Assembly (NCBI GenBank): GCA_029959085.1
Contig: JARWIR010000016.1
Coordinates: forward strand, 23,879,499-23,943,498
Length of the DNA: 64,000 nucleotides
Origin: Nemophila menziesii
Taxonomy: Eukaryota; Streptophyta; Magnoliopsida; Boraginales; Hydrophyllaceae
Direction of reading: 5' to 3'
A program made the translations under genes and the position numbers. The notes under the pieces were generated by a model. That model was given only the letters and a program-made list of their open reading frames with translations, did not search any database and had not been told where the DNA came from. Positions 34,264 to 46,302 of this stretch are shown piece by piece. The stretch's first letter is position 1; each line of letters starts with the position of its first letter.

Positions 34264-35614
34264 GCAGGGATTAAGCCTGTTAGTGTAGAATCGTGTTTAG
34301 GAAAGAAAGCGTAGTAGAGATTAATTGTTCAAACTATAACATAAATAAAGAGTAAAATAACTGAGAGAATAATTATTAACTACTAATGCAAATAAATAAA
34401 AGTCAATAGAATGGAGATGAGAGATATAACTTAGGTTTGCTAGTATGCACTTATCCTTCAAAATCTATATTTCAGTTATAAGGGTGATTAAATCTCTTAG
34501 ATAGAAGTAGTCAGGATTCTATATTCCTCCTAACACCCTTCCGGGAGGCCTTAGGTGGCAACCTAACAATTACTAGGGGACCCTGCGCAATGATCGGTGG
34601 TTAACCTCAAACACTCATGACTATCTAGTTAAGCAAGTCCGTCAGAACCACTACCGCACACTAAACGTTTATGTGGTGTTTCTACAATTGAACACTCTTT
34701 CCGTGTGACCATCCGACTACAAATGGGGTAATCATATACTCGTACACTAGCAAGGACTACAGTCGGTCATTAAACCAAAGCACATAAAACAAAAATATGA
34801 AATAGATAACAAGCTTAATCAATTTAAAGGTTAATCCCAAATTACATATAATAAAGAATTAAAATTCAAAGATTATACATGTGCAAACCCCAAGCTATGG
34901 GAAAATTAGTTCATACTAGAAATTAATAAACTAAAAGATAGATACTTACTTGTCAACTTTCTTGACCTGATGTTGCTACTCGATACTAAGAACTAATAAT
35001 TAAGCAAGGTCATGGTTACAATGATAACTAGATGTATTTAGAGGTTCTAGCTAAACCTAGGTCGAAATATTGGAGTGCAAGGCAAGTTATTGGAGTCCTT
35101 TTCCAATTCAATTTCGTTTCCTAAAATATAGGACAAGATAAACACTGCTGAGTGGTTTGATCATATCTCCTTCTTTAATCATCGGATTTCAGCATACGTT
35201 ATATGGAAATAAACGAATTTAAAGATCTATCTGCTCATAAAGGGCTCCTCCATATTCGTAATGGATTTTCTGCAATCTTCAAAATACTGGACATCTCTTC
35301 AGCTTTGGCAGATTTATTGGGCAGCTATTCCTTTCCTAATTCAACTTTGTTTCCTTTTAACTCTAGATTTCACCTTGGATCTTCTTTCCTTAACTCCTTG
35401 ATATTGATTTGGCATCTACTTATTTCCTTTACCTAAGAGTTTCACATTAACACACAAACTATACCAAAAATGCTCTAAAAGTAATAAATCTCCAAATCAA
35501 GACATGAATTAAGAAATTATCTAATAGTGGAGAAAAATTCCTTAACAATTAATGAAATGAACCTAAAATGATGTCTCAAAAGTGGATTAATATATTATAA
35601 ATATGGAGATATCA
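34264..35614 (-). repeat. 5' LTR of the Gypsy element, truncated
   Basis: Homologous to 28610-29968 along its length. It ends at GGAGATATCA directly before the AGTTG duplication. The PBS-proximal end is lost at about 34264. Confidence 0.8.
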
Positions 35615-36462
35615 AGTTGCTACAAGAGTATATAACTCTTAGAGATTGGCCGAGACTTCAAAACAACCCAGATTATACAACAGACAACTTGGTCATTGGA
35701 GATACTTTAAGTGCAGTTGTTATAAAATGGAATGGAATAAATTTATCTGCTAAATTAAAATTCAAAGGGATGGAATGGCCCATTGTGCTTGTAGCAGCTA
35801 TCGATACTATATGGTACATGAGGAATAATGTAGTGTTTAATGGATCAACCTTGAATTCAAGCGCGCCTATATAAAAAAATGAAGTGATTAAGAGAGCAAG
35901 TGATTTCGCTCTAACATGGGGGAAAGAACAGGATGTCATGTCTTCAAAGAGAACATTGGTGAAATGGGTTAAACCTTAAGGTTATAATAAACTAAATATT
36001 GATGGGAGGTGTGATGTAATTAACAAAAAGACTGGAATATGAGGTATTCTTAGAGATGGAGATGGGTAGTTTTTAGCCGGGTTTTCGGGTGCATGTGTGG
36101 TGGAATAGTCTCTCCACTTAGAAGTTTTGGCGTAGCACTTTGGGTTGAATGGACGGTATCGCGATATTAGGGACCTGTGTATAGAGACTGGTTTGAGAGA
36201 ACGGCATGCGCTAGTGAAGGGTGGTGGTAGTTCTAAGAATTGGGCTTGTAATGCAGAAAGAGAGAGTATTGAGATTCTACGCAAATTACCCAGCAAATAT
36301 TGGCTAAGAAAGGTGCGAAATCGGAAGATGGTCCTCATAAGTTCAAAGATCCTCCAGATTATTTATGGCATAGTATCATAAGAGATAGGAGTGGCTGTGC
36401 TACTTCTAGATTGATGTTGTTTTCCCCACAAAAGAGTAGTTAGTAGGTATTAGTATTTAGTA

Positions 36463-36848
36463 GAGAAAAAATCATTTTTAGGCCAAACGTTTCAAAAGTC
36501 ACATTTTTAGGCCAAACGTATTCAAAACACCTATTCTTAGGCCAAACGTATTCAAAACACCTATTCTTAGACCATTTAATTTATTTTGTGAAATATATCA
36601 TAAATTTTAAGGATAATTTGGACACTTTAGATAGAATATCTAGTTTGTGATGCGGCCAAATAAACATAGAGTTTAATTGAAATGCCTAAATTGTCATTAG
36701 AAACACTGAAATATCTCACGAAATTAATGAAATGGCCTAAAATGGGTATTTTGTATACGTTTGGCCTAAAAATACGACTTTTGAAACGTTTGGTCTAAAA
36801 ATATTTTTAGGCCACAGGTAATATCTTAAAAAATAAAGGAATTTGCTC
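36463..36848. mobile_element. Foldback MULE, 9-bp TSD, absent from the paralogous site
   Basis: Flanks TATTTAGTA (36454-36462) and TATTTATTA (36849-36857) match at 8 of 9. The arms carry repeated TTTTTAGGCCAAACGT(A/T)TCAAAA units in inverted orientation (about 36475-36570 and 36755-36818). The equivalent sequence near 55675 in block C has no insert, giving a natural empty site. Confidence 0.75.
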
Positions 36849-36967
36849 TATTTATTAACCACGACTTTCTTTTAAGCCTTAGATGTATATATAAATATAT
36901 ATATACATCCTCATAAGAGTAAAATCTCCTCCTATTTAATCTACTCTCATTTATCAAACAAACTACT

Positions 36968-39206
36968 ACGGATACTATGGATAATAAAACGTGGGACCAA
37001 AATACGCTTATCGCATATATTCAACTGATACTGTGGAATATTTGAAAAGCAAAAATGAAAATGGTACACGAACACCTTCACATTAACCCACACACAGTTA
37101 TTTTGTCCATAAATGTAGGTGGTGAGGCCTAGGGTGTGATAAAATAAGATATAATTAACGTGCAAATAACACCCTAAACTACACGGTTCTGCAAGTATAC
37201 AGATCGTATGCAAGTTTTAGATTAAGATTTGTTCCGCAGAGACTACGAAGGTTAGAAGACTCTTATGCAAATACCAAGTGCAAAATATTAAAGCTAGAAC
37301 AACTAAACTCAAATAAAAGTAAAGACTAATAAAGATGGAATTGATTTTCTAATTATCTAATTTAAACTAAGAATTAAAAGACAGAAAATAAATATGAAAG
37401 AGAAGTGATATGAGAATATAGCTTAAGTTATTAGCATGTAATCCCCACTAGTTTTTCCGTTCTAAACATGTAAGGGTGAATTATGTAGTATTTCCCTAAT
37501 CGGTCCCAATTCGCTATCGGTAGTTTAAAATAGGATTTACCTGTGTCAATAAGGCTTCCTAAGCAAACTTTTCCTGTAATTGGTAAATAGTCACAAGAAC
37601 TAAACCATAGTGATTATCTAGCTAGGTTGGGTTGTCAGATCAGACCTAATACTAGACGTTATGTGCTAAACATGCAATTAAACACAGTTGTCAATGGTGA
37701 CCTAATTACTAGATGGTAATTCTAATGGCTGCAGTCCACAAGAACACATAATATAAATCCAAACACATAAACAGAGAATAAAAACTATAATTCTATTTAA
37801 AACATTAAATTCCCAAATTAGATAGATGTCAATCAAAACTAGGGTTCATACATATATGCTAAAACTCAAGCTAAAGAAATTTAGTTCATGAAAGAAAAGA
37901 AAGAAATTACAAATTTAAAGGTAGAAGAAGACATTGTGATGAACAGCTCCTTCCAGACTTCTCTCTTGTGTTATAAGCTTCCTCTTGGTTTAAGGTTTCA
38001 CCAAGGATGATTTAAGATTGTTAAGAGGCTGTATTTATAGTGTATAGGTTGACCTAAATCGTTTCTTTAGAGATAAGTTAAGTAATAGACTCCTAGCCCA
38101 ACTCAAATTCGTAAGGAACTAAAGATAAACACTGCTGGACCATTTTGAGCGTATCTTCTTCGTTATTGGTCGGATTTAGCTCCATAAGATACCAAAAGAA
38201 TCGTAACAGAATTATCTCTAGCCCTACAAAAGAAATCTTCCAAAATCGGCCTATTTATTAGGTAAAATAACACTTCTTTAGGCGTGTGCTACAGAAATTC
38301 AGATTAGGCAGCTTTTCCTTTTCCATGTTTTTAGCCTTTCTTTCCTTATCTCCAATTTCCATGAAAATCTCTTTCCATAAGTTGTTGTCTTTGACTTGGA
38401 CTCTAATTAATCTCCATAATTATCTTTAAATCTTCACACTAAATAAACAATTAAACCCAATATGCTCTAAAAATATTATGTTCCTAAATCAAGACTCAAA
38501 ATAGGAAAGTGCACTAAACTAAGCTAAAATCAACCTATAAACTAATAAATAAGCGTAAAATGATGTCTCATAAGTAGATTTTATTATCACAAATGAGGAG
38601 ACATCAGTAGGTATGACGAACCTCTTTGGTCCAAATTGGGACAACCCTCCACAACCTACTCCTCCGTCTGCTAGAGTTATGGTATCGGAGGCATCGCGAG
38701 ACGATGAATTCAAAGACTTTCAGTATATTTACACATGTGAAACATCATTCAAATCTACTGTCGAACATAGTGATCGTCGAACGAAACGCTCAGACAGGAC
38801 GCAGAGTGACTTTCTCTAAACCCATGTGGACAGATTCGGAGGCTGAAGGGGAAGCTATAGCAGTTCTTGAGGCTGCTCAGCTGAGACTTGTACATCCGGG
38901 ATGTAAGACCGTTATCTGTTCAGATAACCTTGATTTTATTCAAGGAGTGAAGTCGTTGCCAGCTTCTTGGTGGAAAGTCCGACCTTATGTCAAGCAGATC
39001 CATAAGGTTGCGGAGGAACATGGTAATTTGTTCTTCAAGCATCTTCCGCGAAGGCTTAACGGCCTGGCCGATACCGCCGCGCGTAAAGCTAGGCAAACGG
39101 CGAGGATTTGTGATGACCCGATGTGGCTACGGTCTGCTTTTACAAAACTTGGGATAGGCTGATATTTGTAGTAGTATTAGCTGCTTATACGATCGGAAAA
39201 AAAAAC
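36968..39206 (+). mobile_element. 5'-truncated LINE (LINE-B) interrupted by a solo LTR
   Basis: Starts in the zf-RVT/linker region (LILWNI.KAKMKMVHEHLHIN near 37020) and continues after the solo LTR with MTNLFGPNWDNPPQ. The RNase H-like domain at about 38800-39162 keeps a clean frame (TVICSDNLDFIQGVKSLPAS, then RRLNGLADTAARKARQ). The A run is at 39196-39206. A near-duplication ending AAACTACT on both sides and an uninterrupted paralogous site at about 55770 mark the insertion. Same family as LINE-C. Confidence 0.8.
37120..38606 (-). repeat. Solo LTR of the Gypsy family, TSD GTAGG
   Basis: It is 1487 bp, begins TGATGTCTCC and ends CTCACCA on the minus strand, and is flanked by exact GTAGG (37115-37119 and 38607-38611). 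Homologous to the Gypsy LTRs at 28.5 and 34.3 kb but clearly diverged. It probably arose by recombination between two LTRs. Confidence 0.85.
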
Positions 39207-39287
39207 TACTCTTACCAGGAATTCATCTCATAAGTATACCACACTCATCATTTTTATCTTGTCTTATTAATTGAAAATTGTAAAACC

Positions 39288-42200
39288 TAATAGCGCAGAG
39301 AGAAAATATGTATTTTTGTATATGTGATAGTGTTGTGTTACATCAGATTATATAGAGTACAAAAGGAATATAATGCATACACAATACTTATATAAAACTG
39401 TCTAACTACTTTTGTCTTGTAGTATAGCTGTATTTTCAGCATACTTATTGTGTTGCTTATCACCCCCCCTCAAGCTGAGCATCGTGAGAAGAGGAAGCTT
39501 GGAAAGAAGATATGAATAAGTAGCAACTGGAAGACCTTTGGTAAGAAGGTCTGCAATTTGATGAGAAGTGGACACATGAACAAGATGAAGTTCTTTTGAT
39601 GTAACTTGTTCACGTACAAAGTGAAAATCTATATCAATATGTCTTGTTCTAGAGTGAAACACCAGATTAGAAGCTAGTGCTATAGCAGATAGATTATCAC
39701 ACACGAGACTTGGAGTAACAATAGGTAACTTCAAGTCTTTCAAAAAGAAGGTAAGCCACTTTAACTCAGCTGAAACATAAGCAAGTGCTCGATATTCAGC
39801 TTCAGTAGAGGACCGAGACACTGTAGATTTCTTCTTAGAACCCCAAGAGAAGAGATTTGTACCCAATAAAATACAATAAACCGTAGTTGATCGACGATCA
39901 AGTGTATCACTTGCCCAATCCGAGTCAGAATAGGCACGCAAATGAACTGCTGATTTTGTAAAAGAAATACTATATGACATTGTACCTTTTACATATCGAA
40001 GAAGTCTCTTTAACGCTTTATAATCTAGATTACGAGGGTTATGCATATGTTGACATAACTGACTTACTGCAAAAGATATATTCGGTTTTGTGATAGTGAG
40101 ATATTGAAGTGCACCAATCAAGCTTCGAAAAAGATAGGTGTTCTCAAAAGGTTGAAGATCATGAATTGTTGGAATAATATATTTGTTCATTGAAGGAGTT
40201 GGTGAAGCCTTGCACTCAAGCATCCCAGCTTTTAACAAAATTGACTTAGCATAAGAAGCTTGATTAACAAGAAAGATTGTATCAGACTTGACAATGTCCA
40301 AACCCAAAAAGTAAGATACAGCTCCAAGGTCTTTCATAGCAAAACGAGACTTCAAAGCAAGAATAATAGATGAAATAAGTGATGAATCAACACATGTGAT
40401 TAATAATTAATCACATAAACCAAAATGATGGTTAAAGTGTCATTAGACCCACGCACAAACATTGAAGTATCAGCTGAACTAACAACAAACTTCTGAGCTA
40501 AGAGAAACGAGGTAAGAAGTTGATACCAGGCACGAGGAGCCTGCTTCAAACCATAAAGTGCACGATTTAGCTTACAGACATAATTAGGGTGTTCAGAATC
40601 AACAAACCCAAGAGGCTGAACCTTATAAACTTCTTCAGATAAAGAGCCATGTAAAAAGGAATTTGATACATCATGTTGATGTATAGTCCAACTATAAGTA
40701 GCTGCAAGAGAAAGAATTAAGCGCACATTTTGATGTTTGACAACTGGGCTAAAGGTTTCATTGTAATCAACACCAAACTCTTGCAAAAATCCACGAGCAA
40801 CAAGTCGTGCTTTATAACGGGCAATAGAGCCATCAACGTGTTTCTTTATAAGAAAAATCCACTTGCAAGTGATAGGTGATCTATTGCAAGGAGGTGGGAC
40901 TAAATCCCATGTTTTCTGACTTAAAAGGGAATTATATTCTTCTTGCATTTCAAATTGCCAACAAGGATATTTAGAAGCCTCTTTAAAGAAGATGGTTCAA
41001 AAGTTGGAGAAGTAACTGACAAAGATTGACACCTATAGAAGGGCTTTAAAGAGCCAGTTTGAAACCTTGTGACCATGTTATGTTTGGGTGGAGGTGAAGG
41101 ATTGTTTGAATGAGGTGGAGACTCAGATGATGGAGGTGACTCAGGTGAACTTGACACAGTAGATGACTTAGCTGATGTGGATGAAGTAAGATTAAGTGAA
41201 GAGTCAAAAGGGTGAGATATTGCATAGGGGTTAATTGTAGAGTTGAAGATATCATTATATAATGAATGAGACTCGTCAAGAGTTGAGGATGAAGATGAAT
41301 TCAAATTTTGAAATGTAAATGAGGTTTCATCAAATAGAACATGCCTTGAGATATATATTTTATGACTAGAAAGAGATAAACATTTGTAACCTTTTGATGT
41401 GTTACAATAACCTAAGAAAATGCAAGGTTCTGACTTGGGTGATAATTTATTTGGAGAGTAAGGCTTAAGCCAGGGAAAACAAAGGCAACCAAACACTTTT
41501 AAATGAGATAGATTAGGAGAAGATTGAAACAAGGCTTGAAATGGACTGGAATTTTCTAATACAGGGGTAGGCAAAATATTGATCAAGTACACTGCAGTAG
41601 CTAATGCATCAATACAATATTTTTGAGGTAGAGAAACATGTTTTAAAAGAGCACAAGTGGTTTCAATTACGTGTCTATGTTTTCTCTCAAAGACACCATT
41701 CTGTTTAGGTGTATGAGGGCAACTGGTTTGATGAACAAGACCACAAGACTGAGTAAAAGCTGCAAAATCATGACTAACATACTCACCCCCATTGTCAATG
41801 CATAATTTTTATTTTAGATTCAAATTGAGTGAAACCCATAGAGTAAAAAGATTTGAAGACTGAGAGAACATTAGACTTAAATTTAATAGGATAAATCCAA
41901 ATAAATCGAGAGAAATCATCTATAAAAATTACATAAGACTTGAATGAAGAAGATGCAACTGGGGAAGGACCCCACCCATCACTATGAATCAAGTCAAAAG
42001 GCTTTGAACTACAAGTTACAGAAAGAGAAAATAGCTGTTTATGAGACTTAGACATATCACAATCCACACATTTAACACCAAAATAATCTAGCTTATTGTT
42101 GAGCATACATGACAGCTTGGAAGAAGAATCACCCATGTCGAGTGTCGAGTGTAGAGACAACAGAGAAGTAATGAAAGAGATAGCGGAAGAAGATCAAGAC

Positions 42201-42444
42201 TGGGGAGAAGCAATTTTATGCCATTAATGGCGGAAAAGAAAACAAAATTGATTCATGTTTTACCCCTTTAGCTCTGAGACCATAATAGAAAAGAGAGAAA
42301 ATATGTATTTTTGTATATGTGATAGTGTTGTGTTACAGCAGATTATATAAAATACAAAAGGAATATAATGCATACACAATACTTATATAAAACTGTATAA
42401 CTACTTTTGTTGTATTTTCAGCATTCTTATTGTGTTGCTTATCA
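39288..42444 (-). mobile_element. Copia-1: short LTR retrotransposon without gag, exact TSD
   Basis: Flanked by AAACC (39283-39287 and 42445-42449). The 5' LTR is 42444-42283 (162 bp) and the 3' LTR 39462-39288 (175 bp). They differ by about five substitutions plus one roughly 13-bp indel by eye, so the insertion is fairly young. The primer site is 42282-42271 (TGGTCTCAGAGC, near the initiator-Met type TGGTATCAGAGC). The polypurine tract is CTTGAGGGGGG next to the 3' LTR. It sits in the NLR 3' flank; block C has the empty AAACC site near 55857. Confidence 0.92.
39402..42160 (-). pseudogene. Copia-1 pol remnant (integrase, reverse transcriptase, RNase H)
   Basis: In order on the minus strand: GAG_pre-integrase (DYFGVKCVDCDMSKSHK) and the integrase core start (DLIHSDGWGP, FIDDFSRFIWIYP) at 42160-41795; integrase end and linker at 41592-40921 (FGCLCFPWLKPYSPNKL); reverse transcriptase from 40948 (WDLVPPP, KARLVARGF, ALYGLKQAPRAWYQ). 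The catalytic YVDD has become YVIN near 40405. RNase H at 40355-39402 keeps SRSSTEAEYRALA and the HIDIDFHFVREQV motif. Gag and protease are absent: only about 110 bp separates the primer site from the integrase part. Dead, but its transcript could be mobilised in trans. Confidence 0.85.
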
Positions 42445-42449
42445 AAACC

Positions 42450-42991
42450 TTAACTTACATTAATTAATCAACTCATACTTTTGACACGTTAATTTTACTA
42501 CAATGTTGTTGATATATGCAATGGAGGAATAACTTTATAACACTTTTTGTTTAAAAAAAGAGTAATAATATAAAGATACGGCATTATAATTTTATATATT
42601 ATTCTTTGGTGTTTCGTAATCACTCATATTTACCAGTTCCCGTATGGGACAACAATATACTGATGATACAATTCATAACATTATTACATAAAATTGAGGT
42701 GATGCGTACTAGGATAAAGGGGATAGAGAGTATGTAGTTACTTAGAACTCAATCGTAATTCATAAATCCTAGTTGAAGAATGATCATACGCCTTAGATTT
42801 TATGGATCACAACTTGCTCCCTTCTTGGAAGAATTATTGAAAATTCAGGAGAATAGATGAAGTAAAGATTATTATCTGCAAAAAAATTTGTTTTTTGGGA
42901 AGATCAAAACAATTAGTAAGAATGAAATGAAAAGAGGAGCACGGACTGGCAAGGCACTTATAAGATGGCTATGGCAATGAAAACAACAGTA
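42450..42991. other. Duplicated 3' flank of NLR-2
   Basis: Paralogous to 18421-18905 and to 55860-55994 plus 58204-58611. No gene; likely 3' UTR and terminator region. Confidence 0.7.
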
Positions 42992-45739
42992 TCAAGAAAG
43001 GTCGTGCAGTAATTCCCCATTGCTGTCGTAAGAATGAATAACTGGGATATGGCTAACCATCCCATGTTCTTCACTAGTCTTCTCAAGTCGAGTAATGAAC
43101 TCTATGCTCATATTTTTCAGATGAAACTCCTCAAGATGAGTGAGGTAATTGATCCCCAATGGTAACATTTTAAGATTCATGCAAGTAACAAGAGAGAGGT
43201 TCCGAAGGTCAGGCATTGCTCCTTTCTGTATGATCATCGTATGTAGCTGAGAAACTTCTTCCACATGTAACTTTTTTAGTTTCTTGAACTTTCCAGCTTC
43301 AAATATCAACTCTTCACCAAGGTAAGCATCGATCATTTCAAGCTCCATCAGGCTAGGCAGATTTTGAAGATCTATAAGTGGGCTATAATGTAATCTTGAC
43401 CACTTTAGACGAATCTTTACAAGATTGTCAAGTGAAGAGATCCAAGCTGGTACTTTCTCTAGGCACCCTTTTAAGTATAGGCGTTGAAGATGGCTAGGCG
43501 ATCTATTCAAAAAATGCAGATCAAGGCATTCTTCCTTGCTGATTGAACATAAATCTATAGCAATAAGCATCTCCATCTTCTCTATTGATGCACACAAGTC
43601 CTTCCCGTCTTTTCTTTTGATCGATACCAACCCAAGCTTCTTGAGTTGGGTCAAAGCTGCTAATTCTTTAACAAGCTCACTTTTCTCTGACTTCACCAGG
43701 GATAGCTTTTGCAAATTGGTTAGTGCCTTTATTCCTTCATGCACATTTACACCTTCATCAACAGATTTACCATAAACTAAAAGATGACGCAGCTTATAAA
43801 GTTGCCACATCTCTTTCGGAATTCTGGTGACACGAGTTTCCCTGAGGTCTAAAGTTTCGAGACATGGAAGTTTTTTTATAGATCGCGGAACTGATTTAAT
43901 CCTCGTTCTCCTCAAACTTAGATATCTTAGAAGCTTGAGATAGAAAACAAACGCTGGGAATTCTTCTAATAATGTATTTTCCAAGTCCAAGACTCTCAGC
44001 AATTTGAATTTACCTTGTACGAGTATATCATTAATCTCGGAGGAAGAGAGGTTACCCCATGTGATCGATATCATAGTACGAACACAACTCCAGTCTCGGT
44101 TGCTTATTCGAGGAACCTTTGGTTTTTGAATCGATAGACGACGGATTTTGTCATGTGAAGCTCCTCCTCCTCTTTGTGATCCATCTTTTTCTGCGGCATC
44201 AATTACAACGAAGTTCTCTTCCTCCGCCTTTTGAATAAGAAATTCCTGCACGAGGTTAACTGCTCGACATGTTTTTACCCTTCCATCATAATCCATTTCA
44301 CTGACATGAATTACATTTCTGCTAATAAGTTCATGTAGATACTTTTCAGCGACCTCCTCTGGTGTTCTGCCACTTGGCTGTATCACAAATTCGGAAACCC
44401 ATAAGCGAATAAGCCTTCCAAATTTAATGGAGTAGCCTGCTGGGAAAAAGCTAAAATACAAGAAACAATTTTTGAGATTGCTTGAAAGATCTTTGTAACT
44501 TGGTAGCAATGTCTTGTTTATAATAGCAAGATCTGAATTTTCCGCAATTTCAGAACCAAGGCTATCGGAAAATCTTTCCCAATCACTCGAAAGTGCATGT
44601 TCCTGTTTATACTTCTTCGACAATAGATTACCTAATGCTACAATAGCTAGTGGTGAACCTTCACACTTTCGCACAATTTTCTCACAGCATTTTTCCAACT
44701 TAGGAGGGCATCTCCCGATAACATTTCGGAAAGCCTTCTTACAAAATAGTCTCCAAGCATCTGGCTCTTGTAAACTTGTTAAGTGATGGATTCTATCACG
44801 AGACACGACAAAAGAAGAAGCTACATCAGAGTTTCTTGTGGTGATAATAATTCTGCTATCGTAGTAATGATTATCAGGTAAGGTATTTATGAGACTTTCC
44901 CAATCTTCTTTTCTCCAGACATTGTCTAGAACGAGAAGATATCTTTTTTCGTCTAGATAATACTTGAGATTTGACACTGTACCAGCTCCATGATCATATG
45001 GAATTGGGTTCTTGTCCGATGTACAGAACTGATATAGCATGTTGGACATTATATCCTGAATGTTATTATTATTATCATAGGAACGAGACAAATAAACCCA
45101 AGCATAACAATCGAAATGTCCCTTGACCCTTTTGCTCTCAAACACCTTGTTTACAAGAATGGATTTACCTGAACCGCCTGGACCATGTACAGCAATTGTA
45201 TCGTCTCTTGACGGTCCCTTAATCAACTGATCAGTCAATTCTTGTATAGCCTTTTTAAAGCCTATTATCTCATCAGGAACATCGAGGATTTGAGCATAAG
45301 AATGAGTTGTTGGCGATAAACGTTCTGGATCATAACGTACTATATCCTTTGATTTTGATAATATACTTTCATTAAGAATCTTTATTTTTGAAGAGATCCC
45401 ATGAAGTGGAAACCAATGTTTGACAGAATGAGCAGCTCCATAACCTTTATGGTAGATTCTTGATCGATCGTGAAGTTCACGAGGTAGATGAAGCATGAAC
45501 TCATCCAAAACGTCTTGAATTTCATTAGCATCTTCTCGTAAATGTTGAACTTGAGTCTTACGTATAGCGCTACCTTCCGTATTGTCTTCATTATCCTTAA
45601 TGAAAGCTTCTATATCCTCCAACGATTTCTTGATACCTTTTATATCTTTATGCACATCAGTATGTTCTTGGTTAATGAAGGATATTACCTCATTGACCAA
45701 AGGTAGTACCGCAGCAATAGCAATAGCAACATCTGCCAT
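42992..45739 (-). CDS. NLR-2: coiled-coil NB-ARC LRR immune receptor
   Basis: Single exon, 915 residues, starting at the ATG at 45739 (MADVAIAIA). Domain order as in NLR-1: coiled coil with EIQDVLDEF, P-loop GPGGSGKS, kinase-2 LLVLDNVW, SRIIITTR, CEGSPLA, NCFLYFSFFPAGYSIKFG, then LRRs. It shares the D-N kinase-2 and the AVN motif in place of MHD. Compared with NLR-1 it has an insertion after NB-ARC (GSQRGGGASH) and a deletion in the LRR near the YGKSVDEG stretch that removes about a dozen residues. Most NLR-1/NLR-2 differences are single substitutions, many in the LRR and C-terminal tail, fitting divergence in recognition. The frame is intact. The Copia-1 insertion lies about 550 bp beyond its stop and may affect the transcript end. 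Confidence 0.92.
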   Translation of the reverse strand: MADVAIAIAAVLPLVNEVISFINQEHTDVHKDIKGIKKSLEDIEAFIKDNEDNTEGSAIRKTQVQHLREDANEIQDVLDEFMLHLPRELHDRSRIYHKGYGAAHSVKHWFPLHGISSKIKILNESILSKSKDIVRYDPERLSPTTHSYAQILDVPDEIIGFKKAIQELTDQLIKGPSRDDTIAVHGPGGSGKSILVNKVFESKRVKGHFDCYAWVYLSRSYDNNNNIQDIMSNMLYQFCTSDKNPIPYDHGAGTVSNLKYYLDEKRYLLVLDNVWRKEDWESLINTLPDNHYYDSRIIITTRNSDVASSFVVSRDRIHHLTSLQEPDAWRLFCKKAFRNVIGRCPPKLEKCCEKIVRKCEGSPLAIVALGNLLSKKYKQEHALSSDWERFSDSLGSEIAENSDLAIINKTLLPSYKDLSSNLKNCFLYFSFFPAGYSIKFGRLIRLWVSEFVIQPSGRTPEEVAEKYLHELISRNVIHVSEMDYDGRVKTCRAVNLVQEFLIQKAEEENFVVIDAAEKDGSQRGGGASHDKIRRLSIQKPKVPRISNRDWSCVRTMISITWGNLSSSEINDILVQGKFKLLRVLDLENTLLEEFPAFVFYLKLLRYLSLRRTRIKSVPRSIKKLPCLETLDLRETRVTRIPKEMWQLYKLRHLLVYGKSVDEGVNVHEGIKALTNLQKLSLVKSEKSELVKELAALTQLKKLGLVSIKRKDGKDLCASIEKMEMLIAIDLCSISKEECLDLHFLNRSPSHLQRLYLKGCLEKVPAWISSLDNLVKIRLKWSRLHYSPLIDLQNLPSLMELEMIDAYLGEELIFEAGKFKKLKKLHVEEVSQLHTMIIQKGAMPDLRNLSLVTCMNLKMLPLGINYLTHLEEFHLKNMSIEFITRLEKTSEEHGMVSHIPVIHSYDSNGELLHDLS

Positions 45740-45893
45740 CACGTCGCCTTTTGCTTCGCAAATTGCAAGAAAAGGCTGTTTTTAACTTTTATTTAGTTTT
45801 CTATCTCTAGATATCAACTCTTTCTACTGGTTTAATTATTAATAGTTGAGAAGAGAATCTTTACTTGGCATGTTCTTTGAACCTCTATTTGTA

Positions 45894-45916
45894 ATTGTCC
45901 AGACGCGGTATCCGTA
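45894..45916 (-). promoter_or_regulatory. Conserved 23-bp box upstream of NLR-2
   Basis: Identical to the box at 21807-21829; it begins 155 bp upstream of the NLR-2 start codon. TTGAC cores occur about 15 bp further upstream in all copies. Confidence 0.45.
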
Positions 45917-46073
45917 GAGACGACTTAACACTTGACATTGAAACCATCCACAACACACCCCTAATGGCCAGTGACGGACTTATTCATACGCCACATGTGG
46001 CCTTATTATAAGGGCACTTGGGTTTTGTTAAGAAAAAAAAAATTATATTTAATCCATTATTTATAAGACTAAG

Positions 46074-46302
46074 GGCCCGTTTGGAAGTGCTTATTTTAGA
46101 ATAAAAAAACGCTTTTAAAATAAAATTCAAAATTTAAAAAAATTATTAAAAATAATTTTGAAATCTAAAATTATTTTAAGTGCTTTTTTTAAGAAACACA
46201 TATTTGGTGCTTCTCAAAAAAGTGCTTTTCAAAGTCAAAAAAACTTTTAAAATGCTAAAAGCACTTTTAAGTGCTTCTCCAAAAAAACACTTCCAAACGA
46301 AC
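46074..46302. mobile_element. GGCCCGTTTGGAAGTG-type MITE
   Basis: The ends GGCCCGTTTGGAAGTGCTT and, inward, GTTCGTTTGGAAGTG frame an AT-rich hairpin with repeated AAAGTGCTTTT motifs. ACTAAG lies on both sides (46068-46073 and 46303-46308). Block A has the uninterrupted GACTAAGTCTAATGAAT near 21884. Terminus style fits hAT or Harbinger MITEs. Confidence 0.75.

Larger units (their letters stand above)
28481..35614 (-). mobile_element. Gypsy LTR retrotransposon, internally deleted, inserted in LINE-A
   Basis: Flanked by the 5-bp duplication AGTTG (28476-28480 and 35615-35619). In element orientation (minus) the 5' LTR is 35614-34264, lacking its last ~140 bp, and the 3' LTR is the full 29968-28481. 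The polypurine stretch GAGTTGGGGGTCT precedes the 3' LTR. Only protease, end-of-integrase and a downstream ORF survive internally, so it cannot move by itself. The protein remnants suggest the Athila/Tat side of plant Gypsy. Confidence 0.8.
26546..36440 (+). mobile_element. LINE-A, split in two by a Gypsy insertion
   Basis: The left part (26546-28480) has reverse transcriptase motifs: PDGMSSAFYQKYWESVGP, a catalytic box FFVDDLILFGKT (FVDD in place of the common YADD/FADD) near 27335, IRQGDPLS near 27190, then the zf-RVT-like CSMCGNPCKDLWHVFMGC near 28290. The right part (35615-36440) continues with linker and RNase H-like sequence. Many stops. Target AGTTG is duplicated around the Gypsy insertion. 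The right part, with the adjoining LTR, recurs at 53857-55720. Confidence 0.8.
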
